Of a DNA stretch of 64,000 bases, positions 44,266-54,061 are shown piece after piece. Origin of the DNA: a cyanobacterium PCC 7702. Lineage in GTDB: Bacteria > Cyanobacteriota > Cyanobacteriia > Cyanobacteriales > Nostocaceae. The position numbers and the translations under genes were made by a program. Location of the stretch: contig KB235926.1 in assembly GCA_000332255.1 (NCBI GenBank), positions 640,358 to 704,357 of the forward strand. Reading direction: 5' to 3'. How positions within the stretch are numbered: the stretch's first letter is position 1; each line of letters begins with the position of its first letter. The notes below the pieces were generated by a model, which was not told the origin of the DNA, ran no database searches, and saw only the letters and a program-made list of their open reading frames with translations.

Positions 44266-46542
44266 TCAAGCAGAAAGGTCAAGCAGCTTTTGTAAGGTCA
44301 ACAATAATTCCTTGACGGTGTAAGGTTTGGCTAGAAAAACTTTAGCACCAGCATCAGATGCTTCTGCTAATTTACTGCTAGACATCAAACCGCTAGTAGC
44401 AATGATTTTGACTTTGGGATCGATTTTTTGCAAGGTACGAATAGCGGTGATACCATCCAGTGATGGCAGCATCATATCCATAAGTACAGCACTAATTTGA
44501 TGTCGATTTTGGGCGTAGAGCGCGATCGCCTCAATGCCATCACCTGCTATTAGCGTTTTGTAATTATAAGCCTCCAGCGAAGTCTTAGTAATCTCCTGAA
44601 TTCCAGGTTCATCATCCACAACCAAAATTAATTCTCCCTTACCGATGAGCGGTTCCAACTCTTGGGTTAACTGTACTTCTGTTTCCTGTACCGCTGGTAA
44701 ATACACCTTAAAGCTAGTACCGCGCCCAACCTCACTATAGACGTTCACAAATCCACCGTGACTTTTGACAATGCCAATCGCCGTAGAAAGTCCCAAACCC
44801 GTACCTTTACCAAGTTCTTTTGTAGTAAAAAACGGCTCGAAAATTCTCTCTAAAATTTCCGGCGCAATACCAACGCCAGTATCGGTCACAGCAATCACTG
44901 TATAAGGACCAACTTTAGCTTCTAAATGCATGCGAGCATAATTTTCATCAACCGCCAAATTTTCCGCAGAAATGGTCAAACAACCACCACAAGGCATAGC
45001 ATCGCGAGCATTAACACAAAGATTCATCAACACTTGGTGCAGTTGCGTGCTGTCTCCACAAACGGTCCACAGATCTTTTGGTACATCCATAAAAACTTCA
45101 ATCGATTTTGGGAAGGTTTGTTTGACAATTTTCACCACTTCCTTAATCAAATGCTTGGGTTGCAAAGTCATGCGCTTACCTTCCACTCCCCGCGCAAAAG
45201 ACAAAACCTGCTTAACTAGATCTGCTCCGCGTCTTGCACTATCTTCTAGGATTTCCAGCAGGTGTTGGTGTTCCGAGTCCAAGTCCGGGAATTTGAGCGG
45301 TAGCAGTTGAGCTACAGCCAAAATTGGTGTGAGAATATTGTTGAGGTCGTGGGCAATACCGCTAGCAAGGGTACCAATACTTTCTAAGCGTTGGGTGCGA
45401 AATACTTGTGTTTCGAGCTGTTTTTTCTCGGTAATGTCGGTATCGACGGTAAGAATAGATTTGGGAGAGTGGTCTTCATTACATACCAAAGTCCATCGGC
45501 TAGCAACTAACACTTCTTTACCACTTTTAGTCACTTTAGTTAACTCGCCTTGCCACTGACCTTTACTCATTACCGTTAGCATTGCTGTTCCTACTTCTGA
45601 TAGAGGTTCATCTTTATACAGAAGTTGCGTGGCGTCTTGACCGTAAACTTCTTCCGAACGCCAACCGTATAAATTTTCAGATCCTTTGTTCCAGAAGATA
45701 ATTCTGTTTTCCAAATCTCGCACAAAAATTGCATCTGCGGTCACATCCAGCAATGCTGCTTGTTCGCGAATTTTTTCTTCCGCAAGTTTGCGATCGCTAA
45801 TATCAATACTGGCACAGGTAATTCCCACCACTTCTTGCGCCTCGTTGCGCAGTGGTTCTACCGTCAAGTCGTAATAGCGGCGCCCTTGTACTGTGGTTAT
45901 CGATACTTCCTCTCGAGTCCCCGCACCAGTTAAAAGCACCCGTTTTTTTATATCTGTCAAACGTTGCCCTTCTTCCCAATTCAGCAGATCCAAGTCTCGC
46001 TTGCCTACTATTTCCCTGTCTTCTTTTGTCAATCCCGGCGAGCTGTTGTAAACCCAGGTATAAATTAGTTCTTTGTCCTGAGTAGAAACAATAATGGGAG
46101 AATTTTTGAGAGCAACTCGAAATCTCTCCTCACTTTGGCGCAGTGCTTCCTCTGCTCTTTGTCGCTCAATGGCGTAGCGCATGCAGCGCACCAGCAAGTC
46201 TCCGTTAACCTGGCCTTTGACTAGATAATCTTGCGCTCCCTCCTGAACAGCTTTGGTAGCCAAACTTTCATCGTCTAAACCCGTCAGAACGATAATCGGT
46301 ATAGCCGGCGCTTGTAAGTGCATTTTGACAAAAGTTTCCAACCCCTGGCTATCTGGCAAGGAGAGATCCAACAAAATTACATCAAAACGTTGTTGCTTGA
46401 GCATCTCCATTGCCTCGTCCAGTCTTTCGACAGGTATTAATTGAAACTGCGCAGAAGTGACATCCCACAGCAGCTCTTGCCACAAACGAACATCTGCGGG
46501 ATTGTCTTCAACCAATAAAACCTGAATCGGTTGTTCTGCCAT
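44266..46542 (-). CDS. Hybrid histidine kinase REC-PAS-PAS-HisKA-HATPase-REC
   Basis: Order within 758 residues: receiver (5-125, 'FDVILLDLSLPDSQGLE' with the phospho-Asp), two PAS domains (about 135-250 and 258-378), HisKA with 'SGIAHDLNNILTPILAVAQL', HATPase_c ('DTGVGIAPEILERIF', 'GKGTGLGLSTA'), and a C-terminal receiver (635-752, 'AVLMDMMLPSLDGITAI'). The start receiver may accept phosphate from the upstream kinase in the same operon, forming a relay (inference). It starts 15 bases after the response regulator. Confidence 0.95.
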   Translation of the reverse strand: MAEQPIQVLLVEDNPADVRLWQELLWDVTSAQFQLIPVERLDEAMEMLKQQRFDVILLDLSLPDSQGLETFVKMHLQAPAIPIIVLTGLDDESLATKAVQEGAQDYLVKGQVNGDLLVRCMRYAIERQRAEEALRQSEERFRVALKNSPIIVSTQDKELIYTWVYNSSPGLTKEDREIVGKRDLDLLNWEEGQRLTDIKKRVLLTGAGTREEVSITTVQGRRYYDLTVEPLRNEAQEVVGITCASIDISDRKLAEEKIREQAALLDVTADAIFVRDLENRIIFWNKGSENLYGWRSEEVYGQDATQLLYKDEPLSEVGTAMLTVMSKGQWQGELTKVTKSGKEVLVASRWTLVCNEDHSPKSILTVDTDITEKKQLETQVFRTQRLESIGTLASGIAHDLNNILTPILAVAQLLPLKFPDLDSEHQHLLEILEDSARRGADLVKQVLSFARGVEGKRMTLQPKHLIKEVVKIVKQTFPKSIEVFMDVPKDLWTVCGDSTQLHQVLMNLCVNARDAMPCGGCLTISAENLAVDENYARMHLEAKVGPYTVIAVTDTGVGIAPEILERIFEPFFTTKELGKGTGLGLSTAIGIVKSHGGFVNVYSEVGRGTSFKVYLPAVQETEVQLTQELEPLIGKGELILVVDDEPGIQEITKTSLEAYNYKTLIAGDGIEAIALYAQNRHQISAVLMDMMLPSLDGITAIRTLQKIDPKVKIIATSGLMSSSKLAEASDAGAKVFLAKPYTVKELLLTLQKLLDLSA

Positions 46543-46557
46543 GGTAGTGTATTATTT

Positions 46558-47031
46558 TTATTTCCTTGTCTGGTCATTTCCTTGCCGCTGTTCCTCTTTT
46601 ATTCTTCCTTCCGGTGGCAGTTTGACAATGGTAAACCAGAAATTTTCTATGGATTGTACAATTTTAACAAACTGATCGAAGTCAACGGGCTTGTTAATGT
46701 AGCAATTAGCAGCAAGATTATAGGCTTTGAGAACGTCTTCCTCCGCCTGAGAAGTTGTTAAAACTACTACAGGAATACGCCGGAGAAATTCATCGGCTTT
46801 AATTTCTGAGAGAACCTCAATACCGTCTTTTTTAGGCAAGTTCAAGTCCAGCAAAATAATGTCAGGATGGGGAGCATTGGCATAGCTATCTTGTTTGCGC
46901 AAAAAAGCGATCGCTTCTACGCCATCCTCAACCACACTCAAGTTAACGGAGATTTTGCTATCTTCCAAAGCTATTTTGGTTAATTCTACATCACCAGGAT
47001 TGTCTTCTATTAACAAAATCTCAATAGGCAT
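46558..47031 (-). CDS. Single-domain response regulator (Rcp1-like)
   Basis: The 157-residue protein is one receiver domain: acidic pocket '[17 protein letters not shown]', phospho-acceptor in '[19 protein letters not shown]', Thr in '[13 protein letters not shown]', Lys in '[13 protein letters not shown]'. A basic, glutamine-rich tail of about 20 residues follows. It resembles Rcp1, the partner of cyanobacterial phytochrome, and has no DNA-binding domain, so it probably acts as a phosphocarrier. It lies 15 bases after the GAF/PAS kinase and 15 before the hybrid kinase. Confidence 0.93.
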   Translation of the reverse strand: MPIEILLIEDNPGDVELTKIALEDSKISVNLSVVEDGVEAIAFLRKQDSYANAPHPDIILLDLNLPKKDGIEVLSEIKADEFLRRIPVVVLTTSQAEEDVLKAYNLAANCYINKPVDFDQFVKIVQSIENFWFTIVKLPPEGRIKEEQRQGNDQTRK

Positions 47032-47046
47032 GATAACAGAAAATAT

Positions 47047-49614
47047 TTATGACGGCGTACTGATTTTATCTGGAATCGTGAAGTAAAAGGTGGCACCTTG
47101 CCCAAGTTGCGACTCTACCCAGATACGCCCGCCGTGGCGTTCAACAATTTTCTTACAAATAGCCAAGCCAATACCAGTACCGGCGTACTTCCCTCGAGCA
47201 TGCAAACGCTGAAAGATAACAAAAATGCGATCGCGATACTGCGGCTCGATACCAATACCATTATCCCGTACCCAAAACAACCATTCTGGGTGAAAAATAG
47301 AACAAATGCTACCAGTTAAATCACTGACGTTCCTTCTACCTTCTAGCGTCTTTTGTCCTCTAGTCTCTACCCACCTGACTCCAATCTCAATGTGCAAAGC
47401 GAGCTCGCCACAGCGAAATTTAATCGCATTACTAATCAAATTTTGAAATAGCTGAGTAAGTTGTGTGGCATCGCCGATAACTTGGGGCAAAGATTCACTT
47501 TTGGTGATAACTGCACCGCTTTCAGCTATGGCTATTTTGAGATTGGCGATCGCTCGCTGCAAAACAATATTACAATCAACAGTTTCAAAAGGTTGAGCTC
47601 GAGTGCTCACCCGGGAAAAGCGCAACAAGTCATTAATCAGAATTTGCATCCGACTTGCACCGTCTACAGCATAAGCAATAAATTCATCTGCCTTGCGATC
47701 AAGCTGGCTTTTGTATTTTTTCTCCAACAATTGCAGATAACTTATCACCATCCGCAATGGTTCCTGTAAATCGTGGGAAGCAACATAGGCAAACTGTTCC
47801 AACTCTATGTTAGAACGAGCTAATTCTTCTCGCTGGCGCATTTCTTGTTCTAAAAGTTGGGCTTGAGACAAAGCAATGCCAATTTGATTTGCCAGCTGTT
47901 GCAACAAGTCTATTTCAAAATAACTCCAGTTTCGCGGATACAAACACTGCTGGGCAATGAGCAAACCCCAAAGAGCATCTCTCAAAATAATTGGCACAAC
48001 TATGTGTGCTTTTACACTTAATTTTTCCAAAAATTCCCTGTGACAAGGATGGATGTTCGCCGTGGCAAGGTCGGAAATAACGTGAATTCTTCCTTGGCGG
48101 TATGCTTGTTGATAGTCTTGATGAAAACAAGGCTCAAACAGCTTTTGTGCCAAAATAGAACTACACCCCGGTACTACAGCCTCCTGAACCACCGTTCCCG
48201 AACCGTCATTCCACAATTGAAAAATTAATACTCGATCTGCAGAAAGTAATTTTTGAATTTCTGTAACTGTAGTTTGGAGAATTTCTTCAGTTCGCAATGA
48301 TTGACGGATCTTCAAGGTAATTTCCGCCAACAGTTGCGATCGCTGGTTTTGTTGCCTTAATTCTTCCTCAGCTTGTTTGCGCTCGCCAATATCGCTCAAG
48401 CTTCCCAACATGCGAATCGGACGTCCCCAAGTATCCCGAATGGCCTTTCCTCTCAGTAAAAACCAATTGTAAGTACCATCACCCCGACCCAAACGCAATT
48501 CCATTTGACAAGGTTGGTTGAGTTCTAAATGTTGAGACAGCAACTTTGCGAATTGTTTTTGGTCTTGAGGGTGGATTAGTTGCAAGAAAAATTCATAAAA
48601 ATAATTTTGTTCTTCTTGTGGTGGCAAACTGAGAAATTGGTAAAACCGTTGCGAGCAAAAGCATTTATCAGAAACAATATCCCAATCCCAAATCGCATCG
48701 TCGATAGCATCAATCACTAACTGCAATCTTTCCTCACTGTGGTGCAACGCTAGTTGTGCTTGCTTGCGATCGCTAATGTCTTGAACAATCCCGGTAATAC
48801 GAACCGGTCTGGCGCTGCTGTCATCAAATACTTTTCCTTGCAACACCAACCAGTGAATGCTGCGATGGTGCCAAACAATGCGAAATTCCACCTCAAGGTC
48901 TGTTTTCTGCTTCAAACAACAATCCAGTGCGTCCGCAACTCGCTTTCGATCTTCGGGATAAATCAAAGCTAAAAAAGCTTCCCAGGTATTGTCAAATGAC
49001 TCGGAAGTCCCACCAAATAAGTCTTGGCTATTTTCAGACCAACTAATTTGGTTTGTCAAGACATCCCAGTCCCAAATACCCGTATTGCAAGCTTTCAAAG
49101 CCAGCCACAGTCGTTGTTCCCTACTCATGACACGCCGCATTTCCAAAAGCTGCATCACCTGCTTCCCCAAAATTTGCAAAGCTGCTATCTGCTGTGCACT
49201 TAGCTGTCGGGGTTGCCGATCCATAACGCAGAAAGTGGCGATCGCCTGTCCCTCGAACCCAAATAACGGTACACCAGCATAAAATCGCACGTCAAAAGGA
49301 GAGGTCACTATTAAATTTTTTGACCACCGCGGATCTGCTAATAAGTCAGGAACAATGAAAACACCATTCTGCTGAATGCAAACGGGACACACTCCGATCT
49401 CGTGCGGTAATTCTGCAAAATCCCAACCAATTTTTGCCTTTAACCATTGACGCTTTTCATCTAAAAAATTAATACAAGCTATGGGCGTACCGCAAACAAT
49501 AGCCCCTAGTTCCACAAGATGATCGAAAGCTGCTTCCGGTTCTGTATCAAATATCTGATACTGGGCCAGCGCTGCTAGCTTCGCTTTTTCTCGGTCAAAT
49601 GGTAAATCTGACAT
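47047..49614 (-). CDS. GAF-PAS-PAS-GAF sensor histidine kinase
   Basis: The 855-residue soluble kinase begins with a GAF domain (about 20-160, 'FDTEPEAAFDHLVELGAIVC', 'VCPVCIQQNGVFIVPDLLAD'), two PAS/PAC modules (about 180-285 and 292-415), a phytochrome-like GAF (about 430-585, 'LRTEEILQTTVTEIQKLLSA'), HisKA with 'YVASHDLQEPLRMVISYLQL', and HATPase_c ('DNGIGIEPQYRDRIFVIFQR', 'GTGIGLAICKKIVERHGG'). The second GAF lacks an obvious chromophore cysteine in a phytochrome position, so light sensing is not established. First gene of the signalling operon. Confidence 0.93.
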   Translation of the reverse strand: MSDLPFDREKAKLAALAQYQIFDTEPEAAFDHLVELGAIVCGTPIACINFLDEKRQWLKAKIGWDFAELPHEIGVCPVCIQQNGVFIVPDLLADPRWSKNLIVTSPFDVRFYAGVPLFGFEGQAIATFCVMDRQPRQLSAQQIAALQILGKQVMQLLEMRRVMSREQRLWLALKACNTGIWDWDVLTNQISWSENSQDLFGGTSESFDNTWEAFLALIYPEDRKRVADALDCCLKQKTDLEVEFRIVWHHRSIHWLVLQGKVFDDSSARPVRITGIVQDISDRKQAQLALHHSEERLQLVIDAIDDAIWDWDIVSDKCFCSQRFYQFLSLPPQEEQNYFYEFFLQLIHPQDQKQFAKLLSQHLELNQPCQMELRLGRGDGTYNWFLLRGKAIRDTWGRPIRMLGSLSDIGERKQAEEELRQQNQRSQLLAEITLKIRQSLRTEEILQTTVTEIQKLLSADRVLIFQLWNDGSGTVVQEAVVPGCSSILAQKLFEPCFHQDYQQAYRQGRIHVISDLATANIHPCHREFLEKLSVKAHIVVPIILRDALWGLLIAQQCLYPRNWSYFEIDLLQQLANQIGIALSQAQLLEQEMRQREELARSNIELEQFAYVASHDLQEPLRMVISYLQLLEKKYKSQLDRKADEFIAYAVDGASRMQILINDLLRFSRVSTRAQPFETVDCNIVLQRAIANLKIAIAESGAVITKSESLPQVIGDATQLTQLFQNLISNAIKFRCGELALHIEIGVRWVETRGQKTLEGRRNVSDLTGSICSIFHPEWLFWVRDNGIGIEPQYRDRIFVIFQRLHARGKYAGTGIGLAICKKIVERHGGRIWVESQLGQGATFYFTIPDKISTPS

Positions 49615-49844
49615 TAATATTCATTCCTCGAGCTTCAAAATCCTAACACTTCAGTCTAAATTATTACCAGCCCTACCCCACTCTGGCGGCGAAACGCCAA
49701 ATTCTCAAACTCTTAATTTTTCCTGCTCGTGTAGCAGTAAATTATATTCGCCGTTTTTTTCAAGTATCCTTTTATTCATGTCCGACCAACTCACTACTTT
49801 TTAATTTACCGAATTAATTTCTCGCTGAAGATCTAGGTCAAATT

Positions 49845-50615
49845 ATGGATTTAATTTGGGGAAACTTTCTAGCAATTTGTATTGGTATTAGCTTGGGATT
49901 AATTGGAAGCGGCGGCTCGGTTTTAGCAGTAGCAATTTTAATTTACATCTTAGATGTACCGCCCAAATCGGCTATAGCGATGAGTCTATTAATAGTAGGA
50001 GTGGTAAGTTTAATCGGCGTTATTCCTCACTGGCAACAAGGCAACATCAATTTCCAAACCGCTGTTTTATTTTCTCCTACTGCTATGTTGGGTACCTATC
50101 TAGGTGCACGAATTGCGTCCCTTCCTATTATTTCATCCCAATTGCAATTATTTGCTTTGAAGAGCGTTATGATAGCAGCTGCTATCTTTATGATGCGCAA
50201 CCACGGTCAGGAATTAGATCCTAGCGATCGCCACAACAATTATCGATGGTTAATCATACCAACAGAAGGATTGGGAGTTGGCATTTTAACCGGATTCGTT
50301 GGCATTGGAGGCGGTTTTTTGATTATTCCCACTTTAGTTTTATTAGGCCAAACACCTATAAAACAAGCTGTAGGTACATCACTGCTAATTATTGCCTTCA
50401 AATCAGTCACCGGTTTTGCCGGTTACTTTGGTAACGTTTCTGTAGATTTGAATTTAATCATACTTTTAACTGTAGCTGCTAGCGCCGGCACCATCACTGG
50501 TGCGTACATCACAAAATTCACCCAACCCAAGCACCTAGAAATTGGTTTTGGTTTTCTGATTATTGCTGTAGCTATGTATATAGTTACAAAAGAATTTATC
50601 CTGAAGATGATTTGA
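49845..50615 (+). CDS. TauE/SafE family transporter
   Basis: A 256-residue membrane protein with about eight helices in two halves: 'ICIGISLGLIGSGGSVLAVA' and 'GVGILTGFVGIGGGFLIIPT', the duplicated 'GxGG' motifs typical of TauE/SafE (sulfite/organosulfur exporters). Substrate is not provable from sequence. It diverges from the signalling operon, with a 230-base promoter region between. The SsuA-like binding protein at 58.3 kb is the only other sulfur-related gene in the window. Confidence 0.9.
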   Translation: MDLIWGNFLAICIGISLGLIGSGGSVLAVAILIYILDVPPKSAIAMSLLIVGVVSLIGVIPHWQQGNINFQTAVLFSPTAMLGTYLGARIASLPIISSQLQLFALKSVMIAAAIFMMRNHGQELDPSDRHNNYRWLIIPTEGLGVGILTGFVGIGGGFLIIPTLVLLGQTPIKQAVGTSLLIIAFKSVTGFAGYFGNVSVDLNLIILLTVAASAGTITGAYITKFTQPKHLEIGFGFLIIAVAMYIVTKEFILKMI

Positions 50616-50778
50616 TAACCGCTAAGGCGCTAATACTAAAGCAAAAGTAAGTATAAATTATTTCTTACCACCGCCGGCAAAAAAATATCATACCAAAGGT
50701 TGTTTCATTTTAGCGAGCATGCTTTGATCTAAAAAAGTTAAGGCAAACGAATTACTTGTAAACCCCAGGTACAAATGC

Positions 50779-51924
50779 ATGTTCAACAAAACGCGTCGCA
50801 TGTCTTCAACAGTCATTAAGCCACAGTCAGATACAGAAGACTTTTACCATCATCCCGGAACTCTACCAGGTACTTTGATCGTAAACGCAGATGCACCACC
50901 TCCGGTAATAGAGTTAATAGACTACGACCAAAATAATGCCATCCGCAGACAACTTGCAACTCCAGAAGAGTGCGCTGCTTATTTAGACACCGAATCAGTA
51001 TCCTGGGTCGATGTCTCCGGTTTGGGTAGTGAAGATATTTTGCAAAGACTGGGTAAAGTTTTTAATTTACATCCTTTAGTATTAGAAGACATAGTCAATG
51101 TCCCAGAACGTCCCAAAGTAGAAGATTATGAAGACCAATTAGTAATTATTACTCGCATGGTCATACCAAAAGAAAAAAACCATGGTTTTCATAGCGAGCA
51201 AGTTAGTTTAGTACTGGGAAAACATTATTTGCTTACAGTGCAAGAAGAACCAAAACGAGATTGCTTTGAAGCAGTGCGATCGCGCATTTTCAAAAACAAG
51301 GGAACTATTCGCAAACATGGGCCAGACTATTTAGCTTATACTCTGTTAGATGCCATTATTGACGGTTTTTTCCCTGTCTTAGAAGATTACGGCGAATTGA
51401 TTGAAAACTTGGAGGAAGAAGTAATACTTAAACCTACCCGCAGAACTCTCCTAAAAATATATCAAGTCCGGCGAGAATTACTGCAATTGCGTCGCGCTAT
51501 CTGGCCAGAACGCAATGCAATTCATTCCCTCATCCAAGGTGAAAACAAATTAATTAGCGAGGAGGTACGAATTTATCTGCGCGATTGTTACGATCATGCA
51601 GTCCAAGTTATGGATATGGTGGAAACCTATCGAGAATTGGCATCTGGTTTGATGGATGTATATCTTTCCGCCATGAGCAACAAAATGAATGAAGTTATGA
51701 AATTACTAACCGTTATTTCCTCTATTTTTATTCCTCTAACATTTATTGCTGGTATTTATGGCATGAACTTCAATACAGAAAAATCACCCTGGAATATGCC
51801 AGAGTTGAATTGGTATTGGGGTTATCCAGCTTGTTTAACAGTTATGGCAGTAATTGCTGCCGGTTTATTATTCTTTTTCTGGCAAAAAGGTTGGTTGGAA
51901 CATACTTCCACTCTCGATGATTAG
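50779..51924 (+). CDS. corA: CorA-type magnesium/cobalt transporter
   Basis: The 381-residue protein has a long cytoplasmic N-terminal domain (including 'SWVDVSGLGSEDILQRLGKV') and two C-terminal helices with the signature 'FIAGIYGMNFNT' (GMN at about residue 327) before the second helix. Homopentameric Mg2+ uptake is expected. ATG at 50779 was used; an ATG a few codons in ('MSSTVIKPQS') is an alternative. It is followed after 22 bases by an unknown membrane-anchored gene. Confidence 0.93.
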   Translation: MFNKTRRMSSTVIKPQSDTEDFYHHPGTLPGTLIVNADAPPPVIELIDYDQNNAIRRQLATPEECAAYLDTESVSWVDVSGLGSEDILQRLGKVFNLHPLVLEDIVNVPERPKVEDYEDQLVIITRMVIPKEKNHGFHSEQVSLVLGKHYLLTVQEEPKRDCFEAVRSRIFKNKGTIRKHGPDYLAYTLLDAIIDGFFPVLEDYGELIENLEEEVILKPTRRTLLKIYQVRRELLQLRRAIWPERNAIHSLIQGENKLISEEVRIYLRDCYDHAVQVMDMVETYRELASGLMDVYLSAMSNKMNEVMKLLTVISSIFIPLTFIAGIYGMNFNTEKSPWNMPELNWYWGYPACLTVMAVIAAGLLFFFWQKGWLEHTSTLDD

Positions 51925-51946
51925 TTTAATTCTGGAGCATATATAA

Positions 51947-52648
51947 ATGGTAACAAGGGACAATGGCAGTAACTTAATAATTTTAACACTATATATTATT
52001 GGCATTAGTTATACTTTCAATCGCATGATTGATTCGATTGATGATAAAATAAAATTTAATTTTGAGCGAACAGCAGTTGAAGAACAGCTCCGGGAAAAAA
52101 ATCTCCAAAATGATATTGGAATTTCCTTTAAACTCAATCCTTCCTATGATCTAAACGAATTAAAAGAATTATCTATAAGTATAGAAAATAAATCACAAAA
52201 TTTAGCCATATATGTTGATTGGGACAATTGCTCTTTAGTTGTTGATTACAATAAACAATCTCGACGAGTCATTCGCAAATCACCAGACTTAACTCGCGAT
52301 TTAGCCGTCCCCCAAAGTCCCAGTCTCATAGCCCCAAATAAAACTCTTTCAGTGGCGGTCACAGCAGAAGACGTTTTCCAACTGGATAGTAGCAGCGGAA
52401 CCTACAAAGTCAACACGCCTTTAATTAATATCAGCGCTTTGGAAAAAGGACAAAAAGCTTTATTCAAAAACTTTATGAGCGGGAAAATAGAATTAAAATT
52501 TTCACTACAACTAGTACTGAGGATATCCGAGCTGCGTGTCGGTTTGGTTCCAGGTGAAGATAAACCTCCCATGTGTATTGTCAACTGTCCTTTCACTATT
52601 AGAAAACTACCTTGGTGGTATGCTCTTCCTTGGAATAAAAAACGATAA
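51947..52648 (+). CDS. Membrane-anchored protein of unknown function, 233 aa
   Basis: An N-terminal hydrophobic helix ('LIILTLYIIGISYTFNRM') is followed by a predominantly beta-stranded region with Asn/Ser-rich strands ('ELKELSISIENKSQNLAIYV') and a C-terminal 'KPPMCIVNCPFTIRKLPWWY' segment, whose two cysteines could form a disulfide. GGAG lies about 10 bases before the ATG. It follows corA by 22 bases. No family recognised. Confidence 0.7.
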   Translation: MVTRDNGSNLIILTLYIIGISYTFNRMIDSIDDKIKFNFERTAVEEQLREKNLQNDIGISFKLNPSYDLNELKELSISIENKSQNLAIYVDWDNCSLVVDYNKQSRRVIRKSPDLTRDLAVPQSPSLIAPNKTLSVAVTAEDVFQLDSSSGTYKVNTPLINISALEKGQKALFKNFMSGKIELKFSLQLVLRISELRVGLVPGEDKPPMCIVNCPFTIRKLPWWYALPWNKKR

Positions 52649-52685
52649 ATGTTGATACTGCTTTGCGAGACTAAACTAGATATAA

Positions 52686-53074
52686 GAAGAGAGTTGGCGC
52701 CGGCGGTTGCAGACCAGTCTTATAACAAGCTGGTTTGAGGAAAGTCCGGGCTCCCGAAAGACCAAACCTGCTGGGTAACGCCCAGTGCGAGCGATCGCGA
52801 GGAAAGTGCCACAGAAACATACCGCCGATGGATGGATGTAAAAAAGCATCCATCACAGGTAAGGGTGCAAAGGTGCGGTAAGAGCGCACCAGCAGCGTCG
52901 AGAGGCGCTGGCTCGGTAAACCCCGGTTGGGAGCAAGGCAAAGGAACCACGGTTGGTCTTTTACCGGTTCCGCACAAACATAGCCGCTAGAGGCGTTTGG
53001 TAACAAACGTCCCAGATAGATAACCGCCCTCTTGCACAAAGAGAACAGAACCCGGCTTATGTCCAACTCTCTTC
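52686..53074 (+). ncRNA. rnpB: RNase P RNA (class A)
   Basis: P1 is formed by GAAGAGAGTTGG (52686-52697) and CCAACTCTCTTC (53063-53074), 12 pairs. Universal blocks are present: GAGGAAAGTCCGGGCTCCC near the 5' side (CR-I) and 'ACAGAACCCGGCTTATG' near the 3' end (CR-V), as well as 'GGTAAACCCC' and the P12 hairpin (GATGGATG/CATCCATC). RNase P RNA cleaves the 5' leader from pre-tRNA. The length (about 389 nt) is normal for cyanobacteria. It lies between the unknown membrane gene and rnc. Confidence 0.97.
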
Positions 53075-53233
53075 CTCACTATTAATATTTCCAGTCAGTC
53101 GCACGCACATAAGCCAAATAAATTGTCAATAAACTGATATGATAGAAACTTTGGGCGTAATTTGGCTTACCGTTCGCCTTTTATGTAATGAATGGCAACT
53201 GACCAATCATTCCTAACTGTTGACTAAGAACTA

Positions 53234-53968
53234 ATGACTCTAGCTTATCCCCGCCGTCAAAGACAACTTGAAAACTTAGTCAAAAAATTAGGTTTGCCAA
53301 CCAAAGCACCGATCAAATGGCAATTGCTAGATTTAGCCCTGACTCATCCCACTGTTTCCGAGTCAGCAAATTACGAACATCTAGAGTTTGTAGGAGATGC
53401 AGTAGTGCGTTTGGTGGCAGCAATTGTCTTGTGGGAGAATTATCCCCATTGTTCGGTGGGAGAATATGCAGCAATTCGTTCTGTACTCGTAAGCGATCGC
53501 GTGCTTGCCCAGCTAGCTCGTTCTTACGGATTAGAACTATACTTGCTTGTAGCCGGTAGTGCCACCTTTGACAAAGCTGGTCAACAATCACGCCTAGCAG
53601 ATGCCTTTGAAGCAGTTTTAGGAGCACTTTACCTCAGTACTAATAACTTAGATTTAATTCGTCCGTGGTTAGATCCTCACTTCAAACAATTAGCAGCAGA
53701 AATTCGCCTCGATCCAGCCAAACTCAACTACAAAGCTGCTTTGCAAGAATGGACCCAAGCCAACTTTAAAGTTTTACCCGAATATAAAGTTGTAGAAATC
53801 AGTCAACCACAAACTCATCAAGAACGTTTCCTTGCAGAAGTTTGGTTGCATGGACAAAAACTTGGTGAAGGAAAGGGACGCTCTATCAAAGCTGCCGAAC
53901 AAGCCGCGGCAAAAGTTGCTTTTTTAACTTTAGACAACCAAGAAAATACTGAACTCACGGGAGAGTGA
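53234..53968 (+). CDS. rnc: Ribonuclease III
   Basis: The 244-residue enzyme has an RNase III domain (1-150) with 'YEHLEFVGDAVVRLVAA' (the NERLEFLGD signature in variant form) and 'LADAFEAVLGALYL', giving the Mg2+-binding acids, followed by a double-stranded RNA-binding domain (about 165-235, 'NYKAALQEWTQANFKVLPEY' and 'GEGKGRSIKAAEQAAAKVAF'). It processes rRNA precursors and regulatory RNA duplexes. It lies right after rnpB. The start ATG is not preceded by a strong ribosome-binding site. Confidence 0.95.
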   Translation: MTLAYPRRQRQLENLVKKLGLPTKAPIKWQLLDLALTHPTVSESANYEHLEFVGDAVVRLVAAIVLWENYPHCSVGEYAAIRSVLVSDRVLAQLARSYGLELYLLVAGSATFDKAGQQSRLADAFEAVLGALYLSTNNLDLIRPWLDPHFKQLAAEIRLDPAKLNYKAALQEWTQANFKVLPEYKVVEISQPQTHQERFLAEVWLHGQKLGEGKGRSIKAAEQAAAKVAFLTLDNQENTELTGE

Positions 53969-54061
53969 ACAAGCTGATAATCAGTTAGTATTCCTTCGTC
54001 ATTAATTCCTGATTCACGTTCGCATTAGTGACGAAAACTATACTTGCTAGATTTGGAACTA

